Shown piece after piece: positions 6,026 to 12,904 of a stretch of DNA of 12,904 bases. The stretch spans positions 1 to 12,904 of the forward strand of contig SKNE01000292.1 of the NCBI GenBank assembly GCA_007120675.1, in the 5' to 3' direction. Below the pieces are notes generated by a model, which saw only the letters and a program-made list of their open reading frames with translations, was not told where the DNA came from and searched no databases. This DNA is from Bacteroidales bacterium. Lineage in GTDB: Bacteria; Bacteroidota; Bacteroidia; Bacteroidales; UBA7960. The position numbers were made by a program, and so were the translations under genes. Position 1 is the stretch's first letter, and the number at the start of each line of letters is the position of its first letter.

Positions 6026-9000
6026 GTGCTGAACAAAGAAAAGCTTACTACGGGATTTTCCGCTGGAAAAACTTACCTGGCCCTGGAAGGATTCCTCCGT
6101 TCCGGCCGTCAGGGCGCAGCCAGGGCGAGCGGACTGGCAGGATCTGCCCATGCAATGCTCGCCGCTGCGTCCGTCAGCAGGCTCAGCAGGCCTTTTCTCT
6201 TCATTCTGAGGGACAAGGAATCGGCTGCCTACTTTTTCAACGACCTGGAGAACCTGCTGGGCGAAACAGGCAAATCCTATGAGGAGCGAAACAGTTTTTT
6301 CTTCCCTTCCTCTTTCAAAAAACCCGGGCAAACAGGGGCGGAAGACAAGTCAGGCATCCTGTTGCGTGCAGAGGTGATCAGCCGCCTGGCCACAGAGCCT
6401 GATCTCAGCTGCATTGTGACCTACCCCGAGGCCTTATCCGAAAAAGTGCCTCCCCATGAGAGGCTGCAACAAAACACCCTCGGCCTGGCCCTCGGAGAGA
6501 AGGTTTCGGTGGACTTCCTTTTGGAAGTGCTGTTCGAATATGGCTTCGAGCGTGTTGACTTTGTCTCGGAACCAGGGCACTTCTCGGTACGGGGAAGCAT
6601 TGTGGACGTATTCTCCTTTTCCAACGACCACCCTTTCCGCATTGAGATCTTTGAAGACCAGGTGGAGAGCCTGCGCACCTTTGACCCCGGCTCGCAACTG
6701 TCGATCGAAGCCAGGGAAAGGTTGTCTGTCCTCCCCGACATACACGCCATGAGGCATGAGGGGGGTGGACAGATGGAGTCCCTGATGGACTCCATGCCAA
6801 AAAATACCATTATCTGGTCTGCGGATACCGCGTGGTGCATGGAAGCGATTAAAAAACTCCTCTCGTCCGGTGTTCACCACCCAGAAGACTTCACCACGGC
6901 AGAGAGCCTGGAGAGTTCATTGACGCAGTTTTTGGTGCTGGAAACCCAACACTCACACCTGGCGGCTGAAGGGAATGAACACTTTCGCTTCAATCATGCG
7001 CCACAGCCCGACTTCAATAAACAGTTTGACCTGCTCATCCAAGCCCTGGCAGAAAACAGCCGGCAAGGCTATGAGAACATCATCCTCTTTGAATCGTCCA
7101 GGCAGATCCATCGCATCAGGACCATTTTTGACACCTTGCGGGAAGATAAAAAGGAGGATGAGCCCGACTTCAATTACACGACCATCCTGATGAGCCTCCA
7201 TGAAGGCTTCATTGACCACGAAAACCGGATGGCCTACTTTACGGATCACCAGATATTCGGACGCTATCACCGCTATCGCCTGCGCGATAAGTTTCCCGGC
7301 AAACAGGCGCTGAGCATCAAAGCCCTTTATGACCTGAAGCCGGGCGATTACATCACCCACATTGATCACGGGGTAGGGATCTTCAGCGGCCTGGAAAAGA
7401 TTGAGGTGATGGGCAGGGAACAGGAAGCCATTCGCCTGGTATACAAGAACAACGACATCCTTTACGTGGGCATCCACAGCCTGCATCGCATCGCCAAGTA
7501 CAGCAGCAGCGAGGGGACGGCTCCCCCCCTGCACAGGCTGGGATCAAATGCCTGGAACAAGCTGAAAAGCAAAACAAAAAAAAGGGTCAAGGACATTGCT
7601 CACGATCTCATCAGGCTCTATGCCAAACGCAAGGCGCAAAAAGGTTTTGCTTTCAGCCCCGACACCTACCTGCAGCACGAGCTGGAGGCATCCTTCCTTT
7701 ACGAAGACACGCCGGACCAGGAAAAGGCCACCCTGGCTGTCAAAAAAGACATGGAATCAGCTGTTCCCATGGACAGGCTCATATGCGGTGACGTAGGCTT
7801 TGGTAAAACTGAAGTGGCCATCAGGGCCGCCTTCAAGGCCGTCACCGACTCAAAACAGGTGGCCGTCCTGGTGCCCACCACCATTCTTGCCCTGCAGCAC
7901 TATTACACCTTCAGTGAGCGCCTGGCTGACTTTCCCTGCAATGTGGATTATATCAGCCGGTTCAGGACTGCCCGGGAGAAGAAGAAGGTGTTGGAGGCAG
8001 CGAAGGATGGCCACATAGACATCCTCATCGGCACCCACCGTCTGCTCAGCCGGGATATGGCCTTCAAAGACCTTGGCCTTCTGATCATTGATGAAGAGCA
8101 GAAATTCGGGGTGGCATCCAAGGAGAAGCTCAAAAAACTGCGCGCTCACGTGGATACCCTGACACTCACAGCCACCCCCATTCCGCGAACATTGCAGTTT
8201 TCGCTGATGGGTGCCCGCGACCTCTCTTTTCTGAATACCCCCCCCCTGAATCGCTACCCCATCATCACGGAAGTGCATGTCTTCAATGAGGGACTGATCA
8301 AAGAGGCCATTGATTATGAGCTTTCTCGGGGTGGACAGGTTTTCTTTGTACACAACCGTGTCCACAACATACAGGAGGTGGCAGCCATTGTACAACGCCA
8401 TTGTCCGGATGCAAAAATTGCCGTGGGCCACGGACAGCTGGAGGGAAGCAAGCTGGAGAAGATCATGGTGGACTTCATCCATGGTGAATACGATGTCCTG
8501 GTCTCCACAACGATCATCGAGTCCGGCCTGGACATCCCCAATGCCAATACGATCATCATCAACAACGCCCACCACTTCGGACTGAGTGACCTGCACCAGA
8601 TGCGCGGCCGGGTTGGGCGAACCAACAGGAAGGCCTTCTGCTACCTGCTGTCGCCACCCATGCGCACCTTAACCGATGAGGCACGCAAACGGCTCAGGGC
8701 CATCGAAGAGTTCTCAGAGCTGGGCAGTGGCTTCAACATTGCCATGCGGGACCTGGATATCAGGGGCGCAGGCAACCTGCTGGGGGCAGAACAGAGTGGC
8801 TTCATCAGCGAAATTGGCTTGCAGACCTATCATAAGATCCTGGATGAGGCCATGGCTGAACTCAGGGAGGAAGAGTTCAAGGGGGTGTTCGACGAAACAG
8901 GGGGCGAGGGGCAGACCGGATCAATGAAAAGCGACTGTCACCTGGAAACAGACCTGGAGCTGATGATCCCAAGCGACTACGTATCCAATATCCAGGAGCG

Positions 9001-9385
9001 GCTCAAATTATATAAGGAGCTGGACGGTGTGGCTGATCCGGAGGCCCTGGATCGTTTCGCCGACACCCTGCGGGATCGTTTTGGACCGCTGCCAAAACAG
9101 GTCAAGGGACTCATGGAGGCGGTGAGGCTTCGTTGGATGGCCTGCAAAGGTGGCTTTGAAAGGGTCATCCTTAAATCGGGCAAGATGATCGCCCACATGC
9201 CCGATAGTGAAAGCACGGATTATTATGAAGGGGAAGATTTTGGCAGGGTGCTGCAGTTTGCACAGGAGCACGCGGGCAGGTCAAAGATCAAAGAGGCCGA
9301 CACCCACCTGGTGATCACCGTCGACCAGGTTTCCAGCATCCGCGAAGGTCTTTACATCATGAAAGCTCTTTCAGGATCTCACTGA
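6026..9385 (+). CDS. mfd: Transcription-repair coupling factor Mfd
   Basis: A 1119-residue DNA translocase that pushes stalled RNA polymerase off damaged DNA and recruits UvrA. In order: the UvrB-like UvrA-binding region at the N-terminus, with VDFVSEPGHFSVRGSIVDVF near 178-197; the CarD-like RNA-polymerase-interaction domain around 433-497; helicase motor with Walker A GDVGFGKT (588-595), DEEQ box (689-692) and TATPIPRT; second RecA lobe with TTIIESGLD (828-836) and QMRGRVGR (858-865); and a C-terminal TRCF domain from about 980. All key motifs are intact and the length fits the family. Translation begins at GTG 6026, 9 bp after the fbp stop, with AGGA at 6018-6021 as ribosome site. The 3' end overlaps glmM on the other strand by 29 bp. 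Confidence 0.97.
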   Translation: MLNKEKLTTGFSAGKTYLALEGFLRSGRQGAARASGLAGSAHAMLAAASVSRLSRPFLFILRDKESAAYFFNDLENLLGETGKSYEERNSFFFPSSFKKPGQTGAEDKSGILLRAEVISRLATEPDLSCIVTYPEALSEKVPPHERLQQNTLGLALGEKVSVDFLLEVLFEYGFERVDFVSEPGHFSVRGSIVDVFSFSNDHPFRIEIFEDQVESLRTFDPGSQLSIEARERLSVLPDIHAMRHEGGGQMESLMDSMPKNTIIWSADTAWCMEAIKKLLSSGVHHPEDFTTAESLESSLTQFLVLETQHSHLAAEGNEHFRFNHAPQPDFNKQFDLLIQALAENSRQGYENIILFESSRQIHRIRTIFDTLREDKKEDEPDFNYTTILMSLHEGFIDHENRMAYFTDHQIFGRYHRYRLRDKFPGKQALSIKALYDLKPGDYITHIDHGVGIFSGLEKIEVMGREQEAIRLVYKNNDILYVGIHSLHRIAKYSSSEGTAPPLHRLGSNAWNKLKSKTKKRVKDIAHDLIRLYAKRKAQKGFAFSPDTYLQHELEASFLYEDTPDQEKATLAVKKDMESAVPMDRLICGDVGFGKTEVAIRAAFKAVTDSKQVAVLVPTTILALQHYYTFSERLADFPCNVDYISRFRTAREKKKVLEAAKDGHIDILIGTHRLLSRDMAFKDLGLLIIDEEQKFGVASKEKLKKLRAHVDTLTLTATPIPRTLQFSLMGARDLSFLNTPPLNRYPIITEVHVFNEGLIKEAIDYELSRGGQVFFVHNRVHNIQEVAAIVQRHCPDAKIAVGHGQLEGSKLEKIMVDFIHGEYDVLVSTTIIESGLDIPNANTIIINNAHHFGLSDLHQMRGRVGRTNRKAFCYLLSPPMRTLTDEARKRLRAIEEFSELGSGFNIAMRDLDIRGAGNLLGAEQSGFISEIGLQTYHKILDEAMAELREEEFKGVFDETGGEGQTGSMKSDCHLETDLELMIPSDYVSNIQERLKLYKELDGVADPEALDRFADTLRDRFGPLPKQVKGLMEAVRLRWMACKGGFERVILKSGKMIAHMPDSESTDYYEGEDFGRVLQFAQEHAGRSKIKEADTHLVITVDQVSSIREGLYIMKALSGSH

Positions 9386-10754
9386 TATCGTTTCTCACCT
9401 TATTGACCATGTTGTCGGCCTTGACCGGGCTGTCGCTCTCGGCATAGAGGCGGATGATGGGTTCCGTATTGGATTTCCTCAGGTGAACCCACTCCTTGTC
9501 GAACCAAACCTTCAGTCCGTCTGTCCTGTCACTGTCCTGCTTACTGTATTTATCCGCCATGCTGTCCAGCAGGCGATCCAGGTCAGTTCCTGCCGGCAAC
9601 TCCACCTTGTTTTTTGAGATATGATAAAGCGGGTATGCTCTCTTCAGGCGGCTGCAGGACACGCCGCTTTTGGCCAGTTTTGTCAGAAACAGGGCAATGC
9701 CAAGAAGGGCATCGCGTCCGTAATGCAGTCCGGGATAAATGATTCCCCCATTGCCTTCACCTCCCACCACGGCTCCGTGCTTCTTCATGGCTTCCACCAC
9801 ATGGGCTTCACCCACAGCCGAGTAGAAATGGTCCTGGCCGTGTTTCCTGCTCACCTCGGCCAGGGCCTGGGTCGATGACAGGTTGCTCACGGTGGGTCCC
9901 GGCCGGTGGCTCAGTACGTAGTCCGCCACCGCAACCAGGCTGTATTCCTCCCCGAACATCTCACCATCTTCACAAACAATGGCCAGGCGGTCCACATCAG
10001 GGTCGACGGCGATACCCAGGTCAGCATCCGATTTTTTTACTTCAGCAGCCAGGTGGCCAAGGTGCTCGGGCAGCGGCTCGGGGTTGTGCTGGAACACACC
10101 GGTGGGTTCACAATACAGCTCGGTGACCTTTTTCACCCCCATGGCTTGCAACAGCAGTGGCACAGCGATGCCACCGCTTGAGTTGATCCCGTCGACCACC
10201 ACGTGGAAGTTGGCAGCACTCACCGCATCGCCGTCCACCAGGTCCAGCTTGAGGATGCTTTCCAGGTGGCGCTCCATCAGGGTCTCATTGCTGAAATATT
10301 TGCCGAGCTTGTCTGTGGGAACAAATGAAAACTGCCCGCTATCCTGGAAAAGCTTCATTTCCCGGCCCTCGTCCTGCCCCATGAACTCTCCCCTATGGTT
10401 CAGCAGCTTCATGGCGTTCCAGTTGCCCGGGTTATGGCTGGCGGTGATGATGATGCCCCCCTGGGCCTCGTGATGCAAAACACCCATCTCCACGGTGGGT
10501 GTCGTAGACAGGCCGGCATCGATCACGTCAACCCCCATGGCTTGCAAGGTGGAGGCAATGATATTGCTTACCATGGGGCCAGATACCCTGGCATCCCTGC
10601 CGATGACCACCTGCAAACGTCGCCCCGGAAATGACTTCCTGAGCCACATGGCGTAAGCGCCGGTAAATTTAACTATATCGACGGGTGTCAGGCCTTCACC
10701 GGGAAGTCCCCCCATGGTGCCCCTGATTCCTGAAATAGACTGAATTAATGCCAT
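9357..10754 (-). CDS. glmM: Phosphoglucosamine mutase-type phosphohexomutase
   Basis: A 465-residue cytoplasmic enzyme of the alpha-D-phosphohexomutase family, probably making glucosamine 1-phosphate from glucosamine 6-phosphate for UDP-GlcNAc, and so for peptidoglycan and LPS. The phosphoserine loop TASHNP is at 104-109 with Ser106 as phosphate carrier; the Mg loop DPDVDR is at 251-256; the sugar-binding loop GEGNGG is at 332-337; the phosphate-binding loop RKSNTEP is at 426-432. The GEGNGG loop differs from the bacterial GlmM GGEQSGH and resembles the archaeal/Bacteroidetes branch, so phosphomannomutase or phosphoglucomutase activity is possible. The frame is open further upstream (to 10865), but ATG 10754 (MALIQSISGIRGT) is the family start and the -7 element lies inside that extension. 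The stop overlaps the end of mfd. Confidence 0.9.
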   Translation of the reverse strand: MALIQSISGIRGTMGGLPGEGLTPVDIVKFTGAYAMWLRKSFPGRRLQVVIGRDARVSGPMVSNIIASTLQAMGVDVIDAGLSTTPTVEMGVLHHEAQGGIIITASHNPGNWNAMKLLNHRGEFMGQDEGREMKLFQDSGQFSFVPTDKLGKYFSNETLMERHLESILKLDLVDGDAVSAANFHVVVDGINSSGGIAVPLLLQAMGVKKVTELYCEPTGVFQHNPEPLPEHLGHLAAEVKKSDADLGIAVDPDVDRLAIVCEDGEMFGEEYSLVAVADYVLSHRPGPTVSNLSSTQALAEVSRKHGQDHFYSAVGEAHVVEAMKKHGAVVGGEGNGGIIYPGLHYGRDALLGIALFLTKLAKSGVSCSRLKRAYPLYHISKNKVELPAGTDLDRLLDSMADKYSKQDSDRTDGLKVWFDKEWVHLRKSNTEPIIRLYAESDSPVKADNMVNKVRNDISEILKELS

Positions 10755-10775
10755 AGCGCCATTTTTCTTGTCCTG

Positions 10776-10783
10776 CAAAAATA
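10776..10783 (-). promoter_or_regulatory. -7 element for glmM
   Basis: The minus strand reads TATTTTTG, identical to the octamers before the phosphorylase and cinA. Transcription would start near 10770, about 15 nt before ATG 10754, which supports that start over the longer open frame. No good -33 element is visible upstream. Confidence 0.45.
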
Positions 10784-10837
10784 ATGGAATTTTCGGCTGC
10801 CCGTCCCGCGAGGTCAGAATATATTGCCTGGCGGCTT

Positions 10838-10897
10838 CGGCAGTGACTGCCTGTATGTGAGTCAAACCGGCGGTGACTGCCTGCCTGCGTGTCGAAA
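10838..10897. repeat. Two-copy 30-bp tandem repeat in the glmM-tamL gap
   Basis: Copies at 10838-10867 and 10868-10897 agree at 23 of 30 positions by hand alignment. The first 16 bases (CGGCRGTGACTGCCTG) differ at only one. Each copy contains a GGCRGT-G-ACTGCC element: a perfect 6-bp inverted repeat in copy 1 (10839-10851) and one mismatch in copy 2 (10869-10881). It lies between the two divergent -7 elements, so it may bind a regulator. Confidence 0.6.
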
Positions 10898-10926
10898 ATG
10901 GCAGACATCCATGCTTCTTCTGCCAT
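10898..10926. promoter_or_regulatory. 8-bp inverted repeat just upstream of the tamL -7 element
   Basis: ATGGCAGA (10898-10905) is the exact reverse complement of TCTGCCAT (10919-10926), with a 13-bp spacer. It ends 8 bp before the tamL -7 element, so it covers the expected -33 region. This fits an operator, but no binding protein is identified. Confidence 0.35.
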
Positions 10927-10934
10927 ATATTGGC

Positions 10935-10942
10935 TAACTTTG
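10935..10942 (+). promoter_or_regulatory. -7 element for tamL
   Basis: TAACTTTG matches TAnnTTTG and is identical to the octamer before the KamA-like gene. Transcription would start near 10949, about 22 nt before the GTG at 10971. No TTTG-type -33 is seen; an inverted repeat occupies that place. Confidence 0.5.
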
Positions 10943-10970
10943 CCCTATCACCCTAAACGACTTGGGCCAG

Positions 10971-12904
10971 GTGAACAGCAGGCTGCGATACATACACCTT
11001 TACTTTTATATCCTGTTACTGGGATCTTTCTTTTCCGGATGCATGCCTTCCCGGCACTTCCCTGAGGACGCCCACCTGCTTCAGAGAAACCGCATCAAGG
11101 TGGAGGACGCAGAGGTTGAAGCCCACAACCTGAGGCCTTTCTACAGGCAACAGGTCAACAGGCGCATCCTGGGATTTTACCGCTTTCACATGAACGCCTA
11201 CCTCTTTGCCGACAGGGGAAGGGAGACCCGTTTCAAGCGGTGGATCAAGAACACCATCGGCGAAGCGCCGGTCTATTTCGACCCTGCCCTGACCGAACAA
11301 ACCAGCAGGCAGTTTGAATTGTACATGCACAACAAAGGCTATTTTAACGCGGAGGTGGACTACCAGGTAAACTTCAGGGGCAGCAGGGCCATTGTTAACT
11401 ACCATCTGCGGGGCAATGCCCCCTATACCATCCGGCGCATCGACTACAGCGTGGCAGACAGGCACCTGGCCCGCTTTGTTTACGCCGACACCCTCTCCTC
11501 CCTGATCAGGAGGGGAGACCGCTACGATGCAGACATCCTGCAAAGGGAGAGGCAGCGGATCACAAGGCACCTGAAAGACCAGGGGTTTTTTAACTTCTCA
11601 AGGGATTATGTTTTCTTCCAGGTGGACAGTACGCTGAACAAACAGCAGGTGGACATCGAAGTGTTGATTAACAGTCCCCGCCCCCGCCCGACCCGCGCTC
11701 AACCCGGCGATACCATACAAAGGCACCACACCAGGTATGTCATCAACAAGGTTTTTGTCCTGCCCGATTATTCCCGCCTGAGTCCACTGCAGCATTTTGC
11801 CGATACCACCCGCTACAACGTGGACGAAGAAACGGCTTACACCTTTCTCCACCATGGTCCGATGTACATCCGGCCCAGGACCATAGCCTCCAACATTTTG
11901 CTGGAGCCCGGCACCTATTACAGCCTCAGCAGGCTGGAGCAGACCCACCATTACCTGGCCGGACTGCGCAACTTTCGTTTTGTTAACCTTCAGTTTTCTG
12001 AAGCCACTGATCATCCCCTTTCCTCGACGGATACCCTTGGCGCGCTGGATGTAAGGATTGAGCTGACCCGCTCACCGGCCAATGCCTTTACGGTGGAAGC
12101 GGAAGGCTTAAATACCGCGGGGAACCTGGGCATTGCCGGGAATTTTGTCTTCCAGAACAGAAACGTCTTCGGTGGCGCTGAGCGGCTCAACCTGCGCCTT
12201 AAGGGGGCCCTGGAAGTATCAGGCGAAGCAAGTGACCAGGAGGTTTTCCAGCGCCTGCCCTTCAATACAATGGAGTTAGGAACCGACATATCCATTGATG
12301 TCCCCAAACTGCTGTTCCCTTTCAGGCTGGAGCAACTGTCGCAGCGAATGAGACCGCAAACCAGCATCCTGGCCGGTATCAATTACCGGCAAAGGCCCGA
12401 TTATACCCGGTACATCATCAACGTGAACTATGGCTTCAAGTGGAATCCGGACAACAGGCGGCAGCACCAGTTTACCCCCATTGAGGTCAGTTCCATAAAA
12501 ATCTTCAATGACTCCATTTTGCAGTCCAATATACCCGATGCAAACCCATTGATCCTTAGCAGATACAGGGATCACCTCATCGGCGGAATGAATTACGGCT
12601 TTACCTACAGCAGTCAGCAAATCGACCGCAAGGTGGACTTCACCTACTTCCGGGGCAATGTGGAGCTGGCGGGCAACATCCTGTACATGGCGGCTGAACG
12701 ATTTGGGTTTCCGGTCAACGAGGAGGGCAACTACACCATCCGTGACATCCCTTTTGCCCAGTACATCAAAGCGGATGCCGACATCCGGCGTTACAGGGTT
12801 TTTGACGAGAAAAACACCTTGGTTTTCAGGATGATGGGAGGGATTGGCATCCCCTATGGCAACCTGGAGGTGATGCCATTCATCAAGAGTTATTTTGCTG
12901 GCGG
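10971..12904 (+). CDS. tamL: TamL-type Omp85 outer-membrane lipoprotein (BamA/TamA-like), 3' end cut by window
   Basis: The frame is open for 644 codons to the right edge. The N-terminus has a basic start, a hydrophobic segment and a lipobox ending SGC with Cys24, so it should be a signal-peptidase-II lipoprotein. The following MPSRHFPEDAHLL fits the TamL pattern. Residues from about 30 to 360 would be periplasmic POTRA-type domains, with a short Pro/Arg-rich stretch at 236-242. The beta-barrel begins near 381 with NTAGNLGIAGNFVFQNRNVFGG, typical of Omp85 proteins. The visible end, GIPYGNLEVMPFIKSYFAG, normally stands just before the RGW/RGF loop-6 motif, so roughly the last 100 residues are missing. 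TamL is thought to act with TamB in outer-membrane assembly or lipid transport; any tamB lies outside. Start is GTG 10971; an in-frame stop lies at 10935, and TTG 10962 is the only alternative I see. Confidence 0.9.
   Translation, partial: MNSRLRYIHLYFYILLLGSFFSGCMPSRHFPEDAHLLQRNRIKVEDAEVEAHNLRPFYRQQVNRRILGFYRFHMNAYLFADRGRETRFKRWIKNTIGEAPVYFDPALTEQTSRQFELYMHNKGYFNAEVDYQVNFRGSRAIVNYHLRGNAPYTIRRIDYSVADRHLARFVYADTLSSLIRRGDRYDADILQRERQRITRHLKDQGFFNFSRDYVFFQVDSTLNKQQVDIEVLINSPRPRPTRAQPGDTIQRHHTRYVINKVFVLPDYSRLSPLQHFADTTRYNVDEETAYTFLHHGPMYIRPRTIASNILLEPGTYYSLSRLEQTHHYLAGLRNFRFVNLQFSEATDHPLSSTDTLGALDVRIELTRSPANAFTVEAEGLNTAGNLGIAGNFVFQNRNVFGGAERLNLRLKGALEVSGEASDQEVFQRLPFNTMELGTDISIDVPKLLFPFRLEQLSQRMRPQTSILAGINYRQRPDYTRYIINVNYGFKWNPDNRRQHQFTPIEVSSIKIFNDSILQSNIPDANPLILSRYRDHLIGGMNYGFTYSSQQIDRKVDFTYFRGNVELAGNILYMAAERFGFPVNEEGNYTIRDIPFAQYIKADADIRRYRVFDEKNTLVFRMMGGIGIPYGNLEVMPFIKSYFAG

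Noticed and set aside
7850..8596. Minus-strand open frame of 248 codons within mfd
   Set aside because: It is antisense to the conserved helicase motifs of Mfd and has no independent support.
10755..10865. N-terminal extension of glmM by 37 codons
   Set aside because: The family starts at MALIQSISGIRGT, the extension contains the predicted -7 element and part of the tandem repeat, and the extra residues resemble nothing known.

Overview
The window is a stretch of ordinary chromosome from a member of the Bacteroidetes (Bacteroidota), probably a Bacteroidales-like lineage with fairly high GC. Three things point there: a TamL-type Omp85 lipoprotein, a nucleoside phosphorylase with the N-terminus typical of the phylum, and the -7 promoter element TAnnTTTG at five of the gene starts that border non-coding gaps. 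Shine-Dalgarno sequences are mostly weak or absent, as is usual in the phylum. I see no mobile element, phage gene, CRISPR array, tRNA or rRNA, and nothing that looks like an unknown multi-gene system.

Left block (minus strand, read right to left): a uridine-phosphorylase-family enzyme (3491-2604), a SirB1-like transglutaminase-fold protein (2541-1642), and a long KamA-family radical SAM/PLP protein (1563 to beyond the left edge). The first two look co-transcribed. The KamA-like gene has its own -7 element.

Centre block (plus strand): cinA (3678-4916), class I fbp (4997-6016) and mfd (6026-9385). These follow a promoter at about 3557-3585 that is divergent from the phosphorylase promoter. 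They look like one operon joining NMN salvage, gluconeogenesis and transcription-coupled repair. The fbp-mfd gap is only 9 bp.

Right block: glmM-type phosphohexomutase on the minus strand (10754-9357), whose 3' end overlaps the 3' end of mfd by 29 bp, and tamL on the plus strand (10971 to beyond the right edge). The 216-bp gap between glmM and tamL is the most structured non-coding DNA here. It holds two divergent -7 elements, a two-copy 30-bp tandem repeat, two inverted repeats and a cluster of CTGCC/GGCAG pentamers. Both flanking genes serve the cell envelope (amino-sugar precursor and outer-membrane biogenesis), so this gap is a plausible shared control region.

The points most worth a second look are the KamA-like enzyme, which appears to keep the PLP lysine and carboxylate-binding arginine but lacks both lysine-side-chain aspartates of true lysine 2,3-aminomutase, and the repeat-rich glmM-tamL gap. 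No gap between genes exceeds 300 bases.
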